From assembly GCA_041748555.1 (NCBI GenBank), contig JBGTDA010000231.1:1-64000 (forward strand): DNA of 64,000 bases. The letters are read 5' to 3'. This document shows positions 1 through 7,901 of the stretch, in pieces; the stretch's first letter is position 1; every line of letters starts with the position of its first letter. A program made the position numbers and the translations under genes. The notes beneath the pieces were generated by a model that worked only from the letters and a program-made list of their open reading frames with translations, was not told the DNA's origin and did not search any database. This stretch comes from Rhodonellum sp041748555. Lineage in GTDB: Bacteria; Bacteroidota; Bacteroidia; Cytophagales; Cyclobacteriaceae.

Positions 1-2
1 AC

Positions 3-1346
3 ATGAAAAAAAAATACATCTTTTTGTCAACCTGGCTATTATGTTTGACTTTTGGTGTCAAGGCCCAAGAGGTGGATATTACTACTTTGGATCTCAGGGC
101 CAGTATTGAAATAGCTTTGGAAAGAAATCTTACTTTACAAAGAAGCGAGGTAAATCTTGCAACAACAGAGGCCAATCTGCTTCAAAATCAAGGAGAAAGG
201 CTGCCTTTCTTTTCTACAGGAGCCAGTTCGGGATATCGTTGGGGAAGATCGATTAATCCTGTAACAAATCTTTTTGAATCCCAAAGAATCGGAAATATCA
301 ACCTTTTTGCAAATTCCAGTTTAACGCTTTTTGGCGGCGGTCAGATAATCAATTCCATCAAACAATCCAAAACAGAGATTGAAGTGGCCAAAAAAAACCT
401 CGCAGCCACAGAAAATGATATTACCCTTAACGTGATCAATTTATTCATCAATGTGATTTTTAATAAGGAGCAGTTAAAAATTGCAGAATATCAATTGAAC
501 ACCACTCAGAGACAACTTGAGAATACAACCAAACTTGTAGAAGCAGGATCCCTTCCATTGGGCAATCAGCTGGATCTTCAATCCCAGAATGCCACCAACC
601 AGTTGGAGGTAATCAATGCAACCAATAACCTGCGGATAGCAAAATTAAATCTTTCGCAAGCTTTACAGATCCCATTTGACGATAGACTTGATGTAATTTC
701 ACCTGAGTTGGAAGCCGAAGATTATGATATTTCGAATGTTGATGTTTCGGAGATTTTTGGAATAGCAGTGGAAACCATGCCTGAAGTGAAAGCTGCCGAA
801 TTGGGAGTCGAAAGCGCCGAATATGGGATAAAACTAGCAAAAGGAGCCTTTTACCCCTCCTTGGGAGTTTCTGCCAATTTATTTTCAAATTATGTCGATC
901 GGGCCTTTGGTGGTGAAATTCCAAGTTTCAATACACAGATTGAAACCAACCTCTCCCAATCGGCGAATCTTCAACTGACCATTCCCGTATTTTCCAATTT
1001 CAGGAACAAAGCAGGATTACAGAGAGCCCGTCTGCAAAAGAGATTGAGTGAAATCCAAGAGCTGGAGGTAAAAAACCAGCTGAGACAGGATATAGAAACT
1101 GCCTATACGGAAGCAAATGCTGCCAAACAATCCTATCAGGCATCAATGATCCGTGTATCTTCCCTTGAAGAGTCATTCAGAATCGGTCAACAGCGATTTG
1201 ATGCAGGTGCTATTAATTCAGTAGATTTCCAGATTGCCCAAAACAATCTCTTCAATGCGCAAGCAGATCTAATAAATGCCAAGTACAACTATATCTTCAG
1301 AACTAAGGTGTTGGATTTTTATCTTGGAAACCCGTTAAACTTATAA
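3..1346 (+). CDS. TolC-family outer membrane efflux protein
   Basis: The protein has 447 residues. An N-terminal signal peptide ends near residue 22 at a VKAQ-like site, followed by two alpha-helical outer-membrane-efflux repeats rich in N, Q and A with long coiled-coil stretches (about residues 30-225 and 250-440). This is the TolC layout: a trimeric channel through the outer membrane that ends type I or RND/MacAB-type export routes. The next gene, 9 bp downstream on the same strand, encodes an HlyD-type adaptor, so the two very likely form one export machine. The inner-membrane pump is not downstream and may lie before the window. The ATG at position 3 gives a complete N-terminus, so the gene is not truncated. 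The substrate cannot be told. Confidence 0.9.
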   Translation: MKKKYIFLSTWLLCLTFGVKAQEVDITTLDLRASIEIALERNLTLQRSEVNLATTEANLLQNQGERLPFFSTGASSGYRWGRSINPVTNLFESQRIGNINLFANSSLTLFGGGQIINSIKQSKTEIEVAKKNLAATENDITLNVINLFINVIFNKEQLKIAEYQLNTTQRQLENTTKLVEAGSLPLGNQLDLQSQNATNQLEVINATNNLRIAKLNLSQALQIPFDDRLDVISPELEAEDYDISNVDVSEIFGIAVETMPEVKAAELGVESAEYGIKLAKGAFYPSLGVSANLFSNYVDRAFGGEIPSFNTQIETNLSQSANLQLTIPVFSNFRNKAGLQRARLQKRLSEIQELEVKNQLRQDIETAYTEANAAKQSYQASMIRVSSLEESFRIGQQRFDAGAINSVDFQIAQNNLFNAQADLINAKYNYIFRTKVLDFYLGNPLNL

Positions 1347-1355
1347 ATCAAAATC

Positions 1356-2666
1356 ATGGCTAAGAAAAAGTCCAACAAACTCATTTACATCCTATTGGGA
1401 GTAGTAATTTTCATCATTCTAATTGCAGTTATAGGCAGATCTGCCGGATGGATCGGTGGCGAAAAGGAATTAGTTGTAGAAACTGCCACAGCCAAGAAAA
1501 CCACAATCATTGAAAAAGTCAGTGCCTCAGGAGTCATTGAGCCTGAAACAGAAGTAAAGTTAAGTCCGGATGTGGCAGGTGAAATCATAGAGCTGAATGT
1601 TGCTGAAGGTGATTCGGTGCAGATGGGTGTGCTGCTTGTAAAGATACGGCCGGACAATTTTGTGTCCGCTTTGGAAAGAAGCCGGGCAAACCTCAACCAG
1701 CAAATGGCGAATCTTGCTCAGGCAAAAGCCAACCTTAAAAGAGCTGAAGCCCAATTCAACAGATCTGAACTGGATTTCAATCGAAATGAAGCACTTCATA
1801 AAGATAAAGTGATTTCAGATTCGGATTTCGAACAGGTTGAGTCAAATTTTTTGACTGCAAAAAATGATCTTGACGCAGCACATCAATCCGTTATTGCTGC
1901 TGAGTACATTGTAAAAAGTTCGCAGGCGACAGTAAATGAAGCCGCGGAAAATTTAAGGTTGACAAATGTTTATTCTCCTTTTAGCGGAACTGTTTCTCAG
2001 CTTTTGGTAGAAAAAGGAGAACGTGTGGTAGGTACCCAACAAATGGCAGGTACGGAAATGTTGCGGCTTGCTGACCTTTCAAAGATGGAAGTTAGGGTAA
2101 ATGTCAACGAAAATGACATTATAAGAATCAGCTTAGGAGACACAACTCTGATTGATGTTGATTCTTATTCATCTATGGGAAAGCAATTTAAAGGAATAGT
2201 AACCTCCATAGCCAATTCTGCCAATACGAAAACCAGCCCTGACGCAGTAACTGAATTTGAGGTAAAAATCCGCATTCTCAATAGTTCCTATAAGGATCTC
2301 ATCACCGAAAAAACCAAATATCCATTTCGTCCCGGAATGACTGCAAGTGTAGACATCATCACGCAGAAAAAAGACAATGTGCTGTCTGTACCTCTTGCAG
2401 CCGTCACCACCAGAGAAGATCAGACCACTGCCACAAATGACGGAACCACTAAATCAAAAGAATTGATATATGTGATAGAAAACGGAAGGGCTAAGATGAA
2501 AGAAATTACAACAGGGATTTCTGATTATGACAATATTGAAGTTTTGGGAGGTATCAGTGAGGGCGAAGAATTGGTTTCCGGGCCATATTTTGTCGTCAGC
2601 AAAGAACTCAAGGACAACGATCCGGTCAAGGTAAACAAATCAACAACTGTTGAAAAAGCCGAATAG
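1356..2666 (+). CDS. HlyD/RND-type periplasmic adaptor (membrane fusion protein)
   Basis: This 436-residue protein has a basic N-terminus and one membrane-spanning segment at about residues 9-28. A biotinyl-lipoyl-like half-motif follows (SASGVIEPETEVKLSP, about 56-71), then a long alpha-helical hairpin (about 105-200), the second lipoyl half and a beta-barrel domain. That order is typical of adaptors linking an inner-membrane pump to TolC. The ATG lies 9 bp after the tolC-like stop, which implies co-transcription, and a hairpin terminator follows the stop codon. The C-terminal tail is charged and probably disordered. Whether it serves a MacB-type ABC pump or an RND pump cannot be decided without the missing pump gene. 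Confidence 0.9.
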   Translation: MAKKKSNKLIYILLGVVIFIILIAVIGRSAGWIGGEKELVVETATAKKTTIIEKVSASGVIEPETEVKLSPDVAGEIIELNVAEGDSVQMGVLLVKIRPDNFVSALERSRANLNQQMANLAQAKANLKRAEAQFNRSELDFNRNEALHKDKVISDSDFEQVESNFLTAKNDLDAAHQSVIAAEYIVKSSQATVNEAAENLRLTNVYSPFSGTVSQLLVEKGERVVGTQQMAGTEMLRLADLSKMEVRVNVNENDIIRISLGDTTLIDVDSYSSMGKQFKGIVTSIANSANTKTSPDAVTEFEVKIRILNSSYKDLITEKTKYPFRPGMTASVDIITQKKDNVLSVPLAAVTTREDQTTATNDGTTKSKELIYVIENGRAKMKEITTGISDYDNIEVLGGISEGEELVSGPYFVVSKELKDNDPVKVNKSTTVEKAE

Positions 2667-2686
2667 AATATTATTTTATCAAAATC

Positions 2687-2720
2687 AAAATCCATAAGTT
2701 TCAAGCTTATGGATTTTTTT
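2687..2720 (+). terminator. Intrinsic terminator after the efflux operon
   Basis: A 12-bp perfect stem (AAAATCCATAAG and CTTATGGATTTT) around a 7-nt loop is followed by a T run. It lies between the HlyD stop and the convergent maf gene and, with A/T tracts on both sides, could end transcription from both directions. Confidence 0.85.
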
Positions 2721-2754
2721 GTTTGCATATAAAGGATGCAGATGGGGTTTGGAT

Positions 2755-3330
2755 TTACCAATTTTTTAGCTCTTCATAAACACGGTGTACCGGAAGACCC
2801 ATAACGGTATAATAAGAACCCTCAATTTTTTCAGCAGCTATATATCCTATCCATTCCTGAATCCCATATGCACCTGCTTTGTCAAAAGGCCTGGATGTTA
2901 AAATATAATGATTGATTTCCATTTGGGACAAAGACTTGAAGTATACTTTTGTGATATCCTGAAAAGTGATTTTCTTGTTTCTATCCATTATAGTGACACC
3001 GGTAACTACCCGATGCGAGGAGCCGGACAGTTTTTTCAGCATTTCTGCCGCTTCTTTTTCATCCTGAGGCTTACCAAGGATTGATCCATCCATAATTACC
3101 AAAGTATCTGCTGCGATTACCAATTCATCGGGATCAATTTCTTCTGCAAATGCCATTGCCTTTTTGTTGGATAAAAAACCTGCTACCTCATCAACCGGAA
3201 TTTCTTCGGAAAAAGATTCAGAAGTGGGCTTTGTTCTGATTTCAAACCTCAGACCAAGTCCTTTGAGCAATTCCGATCTTCTTGGGGATTGTGATGCCAG
3301 GATGAGTTTTTTTTGAATCAATGATTTCAT
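2755..3330 (-). CDS. maf: Maf family nucleoside triphosphate pyrophosphatase
   Basis: The protein has 191 residues, the usual Maf length. The signature SQSPRRSELLKGLGL lies at about residues 13-27, the catalytic aspartate is in AADTLV (Asp75), and the segment YGIQEWIGY matches the YhdE-type (dTTP/UTP) subgroup. Such enzymes hydrolyse non-canonical or excess nucleotides to monophosphate and pyrophosphate. It is the last gene of a minus-strand operon accC-DUF1015-maf; its ATG overlaps the preceding stop by 4 bases (ATGA), implying translational coupling. Substrate preference is inferred from the subgroup motif only. Confidence 0.92.
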   Translation of the reverse strand: MKSLIQKKLILASQSPRRSELLKGLGLRFEIRTKPTSESFSEEIPVDEVAGFLSNKKAMAFAEEIDPDELVIAADTLVIMDGSILGKPQDEKEAAEMLKKLSGSSHRVVTGVTIMDRNKKITFQDITKVYFKSLSQMEINHYILTSRPFDKAGAYGIQEWIGYIAAEKIEGSYYTVMGLPVHRVYEELKNW

Positions 3331-4628
3331 GGTTGAAATGCCTGATAGGGAAAGATGAATTCGGTATCCTTAATCGAGGCAAACAACAAACCTGAGAGTG
3401 TTTTTGGATAAAAATAAGTGGATTTTTGTGGCATGGTAAATCCACTTTTACAAACCTCCAAGACCTGTGTCATGCTCACCTCTTTGGTGATCACCGCAAA
3501 TGAAGCTTCTCCTGAAGTGACCTTGGAAAAGCATCTTCTAAGGTTACGCTCATATTCAATGTTATCAGAATGCCGCTGGGCCTCGAGTTGAATACCCAAA
3601 ATTTTTTCTACAAAGAAATAGTGCAACACCATCAAATCAAGGTTTTTGACTACTTCCGGAACTTCAAGTTGCATCTCCTCAATTTTTTCGGGAATAAGGC
3701 GGATTTTATATGCGGTGTCGGAAAAAACCAGTCCAAATGCCCATTGTTTCTGTAAAATCAGCTCCTCAATCTCCTCCACATCATTGAGTTTTTTGATGAT
3801 AAACCAAGGTTCCAGCTTTTTAATCAGCGCTTCTTCCCCAATTGTAATATTCAAAAATATCCGATGGGTTGGAAGAATTCTTAAATCCTTGGAGTGGGCA
3901 TTGGTGAAATACATCATGTGAAAATTATAACCTTCCTTCCCTGAATGATCAGGATTTTCCGTCATTTTTTCCTTTCGATAGGCAATTGCTCCTTCAAAAC
4001 GATGATGTCCATCTGCCAAAACAATCTTACTTTCCCTGATCACCTCCAGAAATTTTCTGATCGTTGGGACATCATGTATGACCGCCAAAACCTCTCTTAC
4101 CCCTTGATAATCTTCCAAATCATATATTGGATCCTCAATCGCTTCATCCATAAAAGGTTCCAGCTGATGAAACTGATCTTCATACAATCCATGAGTTGGA
4201 CTGGGTTGCATTTCTATTGCTTTCAGCAATTCAATTCTGTCATTGACAGCTTTGACAATGGTATTCTCATGACGGAGCACTTCCTTTTCATCCCAGTCAT
4301 AGGCTTTTATGTTGGCAATAAAGCCTTTACGGCAGGATTCTGTTTCTCTTCCCGGCAGCTTGAAATACTGAAAATAAACATAGATTCCCGGTATCTGATC
4401 CTGAACTATAACCTCCCTTGTTTTCCAGTCTTCCAGAATTTCTTGGGCGGATTGTGCAGGCTGATCACCGAGAGGAACAGAGAGATGGATGCTGTTTTCC
4501 GGATTTTCGTAAAGCGCTTCACGTTGCCGTTTGGATACCACATCAAAAAGCGGGGAAGTAAGTTCTTCTATCCTGCCCTTAAGCCTCTCGTGATATCTCC
4601 AAGCTTTTATTGGTAGAATTTCAGCCAT
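3327..4628 (-). CDS. DUF1015 domain-containing protein
   Basis: The product has 433 residues. It starts with the IKAWRYHERLKGRIEELTSP stretch typical of DUF1015 and carries the conserved LADGHHRFEGAIAYR motif at about residues 204-218. No signal peptide or membrane segment is visible, so it should be cytoplasmic. DUF1015 proteins are widespread but biochemically uncharacterised; the HHR motif suggests an ATP- or metal-linked enzyme, which is inference. Its ATG overlaps the accC stop by one base (TGATG) and its own stop overlaps maf, so the three genes are probably one transcript. Confidence 0.85.
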   Translation of the reverse strand: MAEILPIKAWRYHERLKGRIEELTSPLFDVVSKRQREALYENPENSIHLSVPLGDQPAQSAQEILEDWKTREVIVQDQIPGIYVYFQYFKLPGRETESCRKGFIANIKAYDWDEKEVLRHENTIVKAVNDRIELLKAIEMQPSPTHGLYEDQFHQLEPFMDEAIEDPIYDLEDYQGVREVLAVIHDVPTIRKFLEVIRESKIVLADGHHRFEGAIAYRKEKMTENPDHSGKEGYNFHMMYFTNAHSKDLRILPTHRIFLNITIGEEALIKKLEPWFIIKKLNDVEEIEELILQKQWAFGLVFSDTAYKIRLIPEKIEEMQLEVPEVVKNLDLMVLHYFFVEKILGIQLEAQRHSDNIEYERNLRRCFSKVTSGEASFAVITKEVSMTQVLEVCKSGFTMPQKSTYFYPKTLSGLLFASIKDTEFIFPYQAFQP

Positions 4629-6133
4629 CAGTGCAGTCTTTTTTTCCAGTTGGAACTACCATCGGTAGCCGAGGTCCCCTTGGAAGATGTCGGTTTTAAA
4701 CTTTCCTTTTGTTTCTCAAAAGCGGTAACCGCAAATACTGCCAAAATTGAAAGTTCTTCATCAGTAAATACCGGATCCAGCTTTTCCGGCGAAAAATATT
4801 TTTCCACAAATTTGGTATCAAAATCACCTGAAACAAAAGCTTCATGGTTTAAAACAAATTCGCAGAAACTCAAAGTGGTTTCTATTCCGGTGATTTTATA
4901 CTCTTCTATAGCCCTCAGCATCCGCTTGATATTCTTGTCCCTTGTTTCATCATGAGTGATAAGCTTCGCTATCATGGGATCATAATAAATGGGAATACCC
5001 ATTCCTTGTTCGAATCCATCATCAACACGCACTCCGGGACCCTGTGGCCTGACATACGTTTCCAGCTTACCGATATCAGGGAGAAAATTGTTTTTTGGAT
5101 CTTCGGCATATACCCTTACTTCCAATGCATGTCCCCGGATTTTCAGATCCTCCTGAGTAAAAGACAATGGATGACCTTCTGCTATCAGTATCTGCTCTTT
5201 TACAAGGTCTTTTCCGGTGATCATTTCTGTGACGGGATGCTCCACCTGAAGGCGGGTATTCATTTCAAGAAAATAAAAATCCAGCTTTTCATCCACTATA
5301 AATTCAACCGTACCTGCTCCATAATAATCACATGCATTGGCAACAGCCACCGCAGCTTCACCCATTGCTTTTCGCATTTGGGGTGATACCACTGCCGATG
5401 GCGCTTCTTCAATGACTTTTTGATGTCTGCGCTGGACGGAACATTCTCTTTCAAACAGATGGACAATGTTGCCATGTTGATCACCGAGCACCTGAATTTC
5501 AATGTGCCGGGGGGAAGTAATGTATTTTTCAATAAACACTGCTCCATCACCAAAAGCAGATTGGGCTTCAGAAATTGCACGGTTCATCTGTTCCTCAAAT
5601 TCAGATTCCTCCTCCACTATCCGCATTCCTTTACCACCTCCACCTGCACTGGCCTTGATAAGAATCGGGTAGCCGATTTCGGCAGCCCTTTCCTTCGCCG
5701 CAGGAATGTCAGATATGGCTTGGTCTGTACCAGGAACCATAGGTATTCCATATCGGCTGACAGCATGTTTTGCTGCGAGTTTACTTCCCATGATTTCTAT
5801 GGCTTCCGGAGAGGGACCTATAAAAATCAAACCGGCTGCAGCTACCTTTTTTGCAAAATCAGAATTCTCGGACAAAAAACCATATCCGGGATGAATGGCA
5901 TCAACTCCCATTTCTTGACATACGGAAATGATTTTTTCTGCCAATAAATAGGACTTGGAAGATGGAGGAGGACCCAAACATACTGCTTCGTCTGCAAATC
6001 TCACATGAAGGGCATTACGGTCTGCTTCACTGTACACGGCTACCGTCCTAATCCCCATTTCCCTTGCCGTTCGCATTATTCTAAGACTGATTTCCCCTCT
6101 GTTGGCAACCAAAAGCTTTTTTATTTTTTTCAT
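4628..6133 (-). CDS. accC: Biotin carboxylase subunit (acetyl-/acyl-CoA carboxylase)
   Basis: This 501-residue protein has the three biotin-carboxylase domains: an N-terminal fold beginning KKLLVANRGEISLRIMRTA, an ATP-grasp domain with the glycine-rich loop ASAGGGGKGMR (about 163-173) and the catalytic stretch FLEMNTRLQVEHPVTE (about 290-305), then the C-terminal domain. It carboxylates biotin on a carrier protein using ATP and bicarbonate. No biotin carrier domain is fused, so it needs a separate BCCP. The last 45 or so residues are a serine-rich extension. It leads the accC-DUF1015-maf operon and is divergent from the acyltransferase gene, which is notable because both touch lipid synthesis. 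It could serve an acyl-CoA carboxylase other than acetyl-CoA carboxylase. Confidence 0.92.
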   Translation of the reverse strand: MKKIKKLLVANRGEISLRIMRTAREMGIRTVAVYSEADRNALHVRFADEAVCLGPPPSSKSYLLAEKIISVCQEMGVDAIHPGYGFLSENSDFAKKVAAAGLIFIGPSPEAIEIMGSKLAAKHAVSRYGIPMVPGTDQAISDIPAAKERAAEIGYPILIKASAGGGGKGMRIVEEESEFEEQMNRAISEAQSAFGDGAVFIEKYITSPRHIEIQVLGDQHGNIVHLFERECSVQRRHQKVIEEAPSAVVSPQMRKAMGEAAVAVANACDYYGAGTVEFIVDEKLDFYFLEMNTRLQVEHPVTEMITGKDLVKEQILIAEGHPLSFTQEDLKIRGHALEVRVYAEDPKNNFLPDIGKLETYVRPQGPGVRVDDGFEQGMGIPIYYDPMIAKLITHDETRDKNIKRMLRAIEEYKITGIETTLSFCEFVLNHEAFVSGDFDTKFVEKYFSPEKLDPVFTDEELSILAVFAVTAFEKQKESLKPTSSKGTSATDGSSNWKKRLH

Positions 6134-6226
6134 ATTCGGGGTTTCTCTGGTAAAAAAACAAAGTGTCCCACGAATTAAATAAAATAAACCGAGGAAGTGA
6201 AAGATTAATTGAATTGGAAAGGGAAT

Positions 6227-6258
6227 TTTGCAGGGGTGGGTAAAAAGTATTACTTTTG
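6227..6258 (+). promoter_or_regulatory. Bacteroidota-type promoter of the acyltransferase gene
   Basis: TTTG at 6227-6230 and TACTTTTG at 6251-6258 are separated by 20 bases. This matches the Bacteroidota primary-sigma pattern TTTG-N19-21-TAnnTTTG. The TTG start of the gene lies 58 bases further on. Confidence 0.6.
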
Positions 6259-6316
6259 GCTGTTTTAGTGGATTCCTGCACTATCAAAAATTGTAAAACT
6301 TAAACGTTTTAAAACT

Positions 6317-7567
6317 TTGGATTTATTTGAAAAATTGAACACCAATCTTGGCCCTTTGGGTAAGCATTCGGAATTATCAGAAGGTTATTTCACTTTTCCC
6401 AAACTAGAGGGAGAAATTGCTCCAAGAATGAAATTTAGAGGGAAAGAAGTCTTGACCTGGAGCCTTAACAATTACCTCGGACTAGCCAACCATCCCGAAA
6501 TCAGAAAAGCCGATGCAGATGCCGCCGTCAAATGGGGTGCCGCATATCCGATGGGTGCCCGGATGATGTCAGGACAAACGGATTTGCACGAGCAGCTGGA
6601 GAGGGAACTTGCGGATTTTGTGGGAAAACCTAATTCCTACCTTCTGAATTATGGCTATCAGGGCATTATGTCAGTCATCGATTCCATTTTGGATAGAAAA
6701 GATGTAGTAGTATATGATGGAGAATGTCATGCCTGTATTATTGATGCGCTTAGAATGCACCTTGGCAAAAGATATGTCTTTCCTCATAATGACATTGAAA
6801 ATTGCGAAAAACAGCTTCAACGGGCGACAAAACTGGCAGAAGAAACCGGCGGTGGCATATTGGTAATCACAGAAGGGGTTTTCGGAATGACAGGCGATCA
6901 GGGAAAACTTGCAGAAATTGTCAAACTCAAAGAAAAATATGAATTCAGATTATTGGTCGATGATGCACATGGTTTTGGTACTATGGGCAAAACAGGTGCA
7001 GGAACAGGTGAAGAACAGGATATTCAAGATCAGATAGACCTTTACTTTTCAACATTTGCGAAATCAATGGCTTCAATTGGTGCCTTTGTGGCCGGTGATG
7101 AAAATGTGATTCTTTATCTGAAATATAATATGCGCTCTCAGATATATGCGAAATCACTTCCAATGATTTTTGTAGAAGGAGCTATTAAGCGGCTTGAGCT
7201 GCTTCGGACAAGACCTGAATTGAAGGATAACCTATGGAATATCGTAAATGCCTTGAAGAAAGGGCTTATTGAAAAAGGCTTCAGCATAGGAAAATCAAAC
7301 TCTCCCGTCACTCCGGTGGTCTTGAATGGCACTATAGGTGAGGCTGCTACCTTAAGTAAGGACCTAAGGGAAAACTATAATATTTTCTGTTCGATAGTAA
7401 TTTACCCTGTAATTCCAAAAGGCATGATTATCCTAAGATTGATTCCGACAGCGGTCCATACATTGGAAGATGTAGCCGAAACTATCGCTGCTTTTGAAAC
7501 AGTTAAGGAAAAATTAACCAGTGGATATTACAGATCTTCGGCCTTGGCAATGTCATTCGGAGAATAA
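6317..7567 (+). CDS. Alpha-oxoamine synthase (serine palmitoyltransferase-like)
   Basis: The 416-residue protein belongs to the PLP-dependent fold-I alpha-oxoamine synthases. Visible features are NNYLGLANHP (51-60), the ring-stacking His138 in GECHAC, DDAHGFG (Asp216 region) and the PLP lysine Lys249 in STFAKSMAS. These enzymes condense an amino acid with an acyl-CoA; in Bacteroidota the usual one of this length is serine palmitoyltransferase, first step of sphingolipid synthesis. A cysteate acyltransferase for sulfonolipids (capnine) is a close alternative that motifs alone do not exclude. The start is TTG: it gives the MDLFEK N-terminus I recall for this family, and there is no better upstream ATG. 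It is transcribed alone from its own promoter. Confidence 0.85.
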   Translation: MDLFEKLNTNLGPLGKHSELSEGYFTFPKLEGEIAPRMKFRGKEVLTWSLNNYLGLANHPEIRKADADAAVKWGAAYPMGARMMSGQTDLHEQLERELADFVGKPNSYLLNYGYQGIMSVIDSILDRKDVVVYDGECHACIIDALRMHLGKRYVFPHNDIENCEKQLQRATKLAEETGGGILVITEGVFGMTGDQGKLAEIVKLKEKYEFRLLVDDAHGFGTMGKTGAGTGEEQDIQDQIDLYFSTFAKSMASIGAFVAGDENVILYLKYNMRSQIYAKSLPMIFVEGAIKRLELLRTRPELKDNLWNIVNALKKGLIEKGFSIGKSNSPVTPVVLNGTIGEAATLSKDLRENYNIFCSIVIYPVIPKGMIILRLIPTAVHTLEDVAETIAAFETVKEKLTSGYYRSSALAMSFGE

Positions 7568-7594
7568 AAAAAACTGAAAAGTGCCGTTATTCTG

Positions 7595-7622
7595 TTGTTT
7601 TATAAACATTTTAGCTATATTG
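7595..7622 (+). promoter_or_regulatory. Probable promoter of the Hc1-like gene
   Basis: TTG at 7595-7597 and TATATTG at 7616-7622 have an 18-base spacer. This is near the Bacteroidota consensus, with one T missing in the -7 element. It lies 45 bases before the ATG. Confidence 0.4.
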
Positions 7623-7667
7623 AACGAAAAATTAAACTAATCATCAACCTAAAAATTAACTTTTATT

Positions 7668-7844
7668 ATGAACAGATTTAATGAAATTAAAGATCTAGTA
7701 ATGAATCTTGAGGGCGACTTCGAAAAATTCTACGACAAAACCAATCAAGCTGCAGGAACTAGAGTGAGAAAAGGTATGCAAGACCTGAAGAATTTGGCTC
7801 AGGACATCCGTAAGGAAGTTCAGGATAAGAAAAATGCAGAATAA
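7668..7844 (+). CDS. Hc1-like small basic histone H1-like protein
   Basis: This is a 58-residue gene, ATG at 7668 and TAA at 7842. The product is helical and charged, with the conserved core AAGTRVRKGMQDLKNLAQ (residues 28-45), which I recognise from the small Bacteroidota proteins annotated as histone H1 / Hc1. Such proteins are thought to bind DNA and compact the nucleoid; that role is family knowledge and not shown here. It stands alone between its own promoter and a strong terminator, as expected for a short abundant transcript. It is unusually short compared with chlamydial Hc1 and lacks that protein's lysine-rich tail. Confidence 0.8.
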   Translation: MNRFNEIKDLVMNLEGDFEKFYDKTNQAAGTRVRKGMQDLKNLAQDIRKEVQDKKNAE

Positions 7845-7856
7845 AAATAAAAAAAT

Positions 7857-7885
7857 AAAAAAGGTGACCATGAGTCACCTTTTTT
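7857..7885. terminator. Bidirectional intrinsic terminator
   Basis: A 12-bp perfect stem (AAAAAAGGTGAC and GTCACCTTTTTT) has a 5-nt loop CATGA. A and T tracts flank both arms, so it can serve the Hc1-like gene (+) and the convergent M1 peptidase gene (-). Confidence 0.9.
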
Positions 7886-7901
7886 ATTGTTGATTTCTGC
7901 C

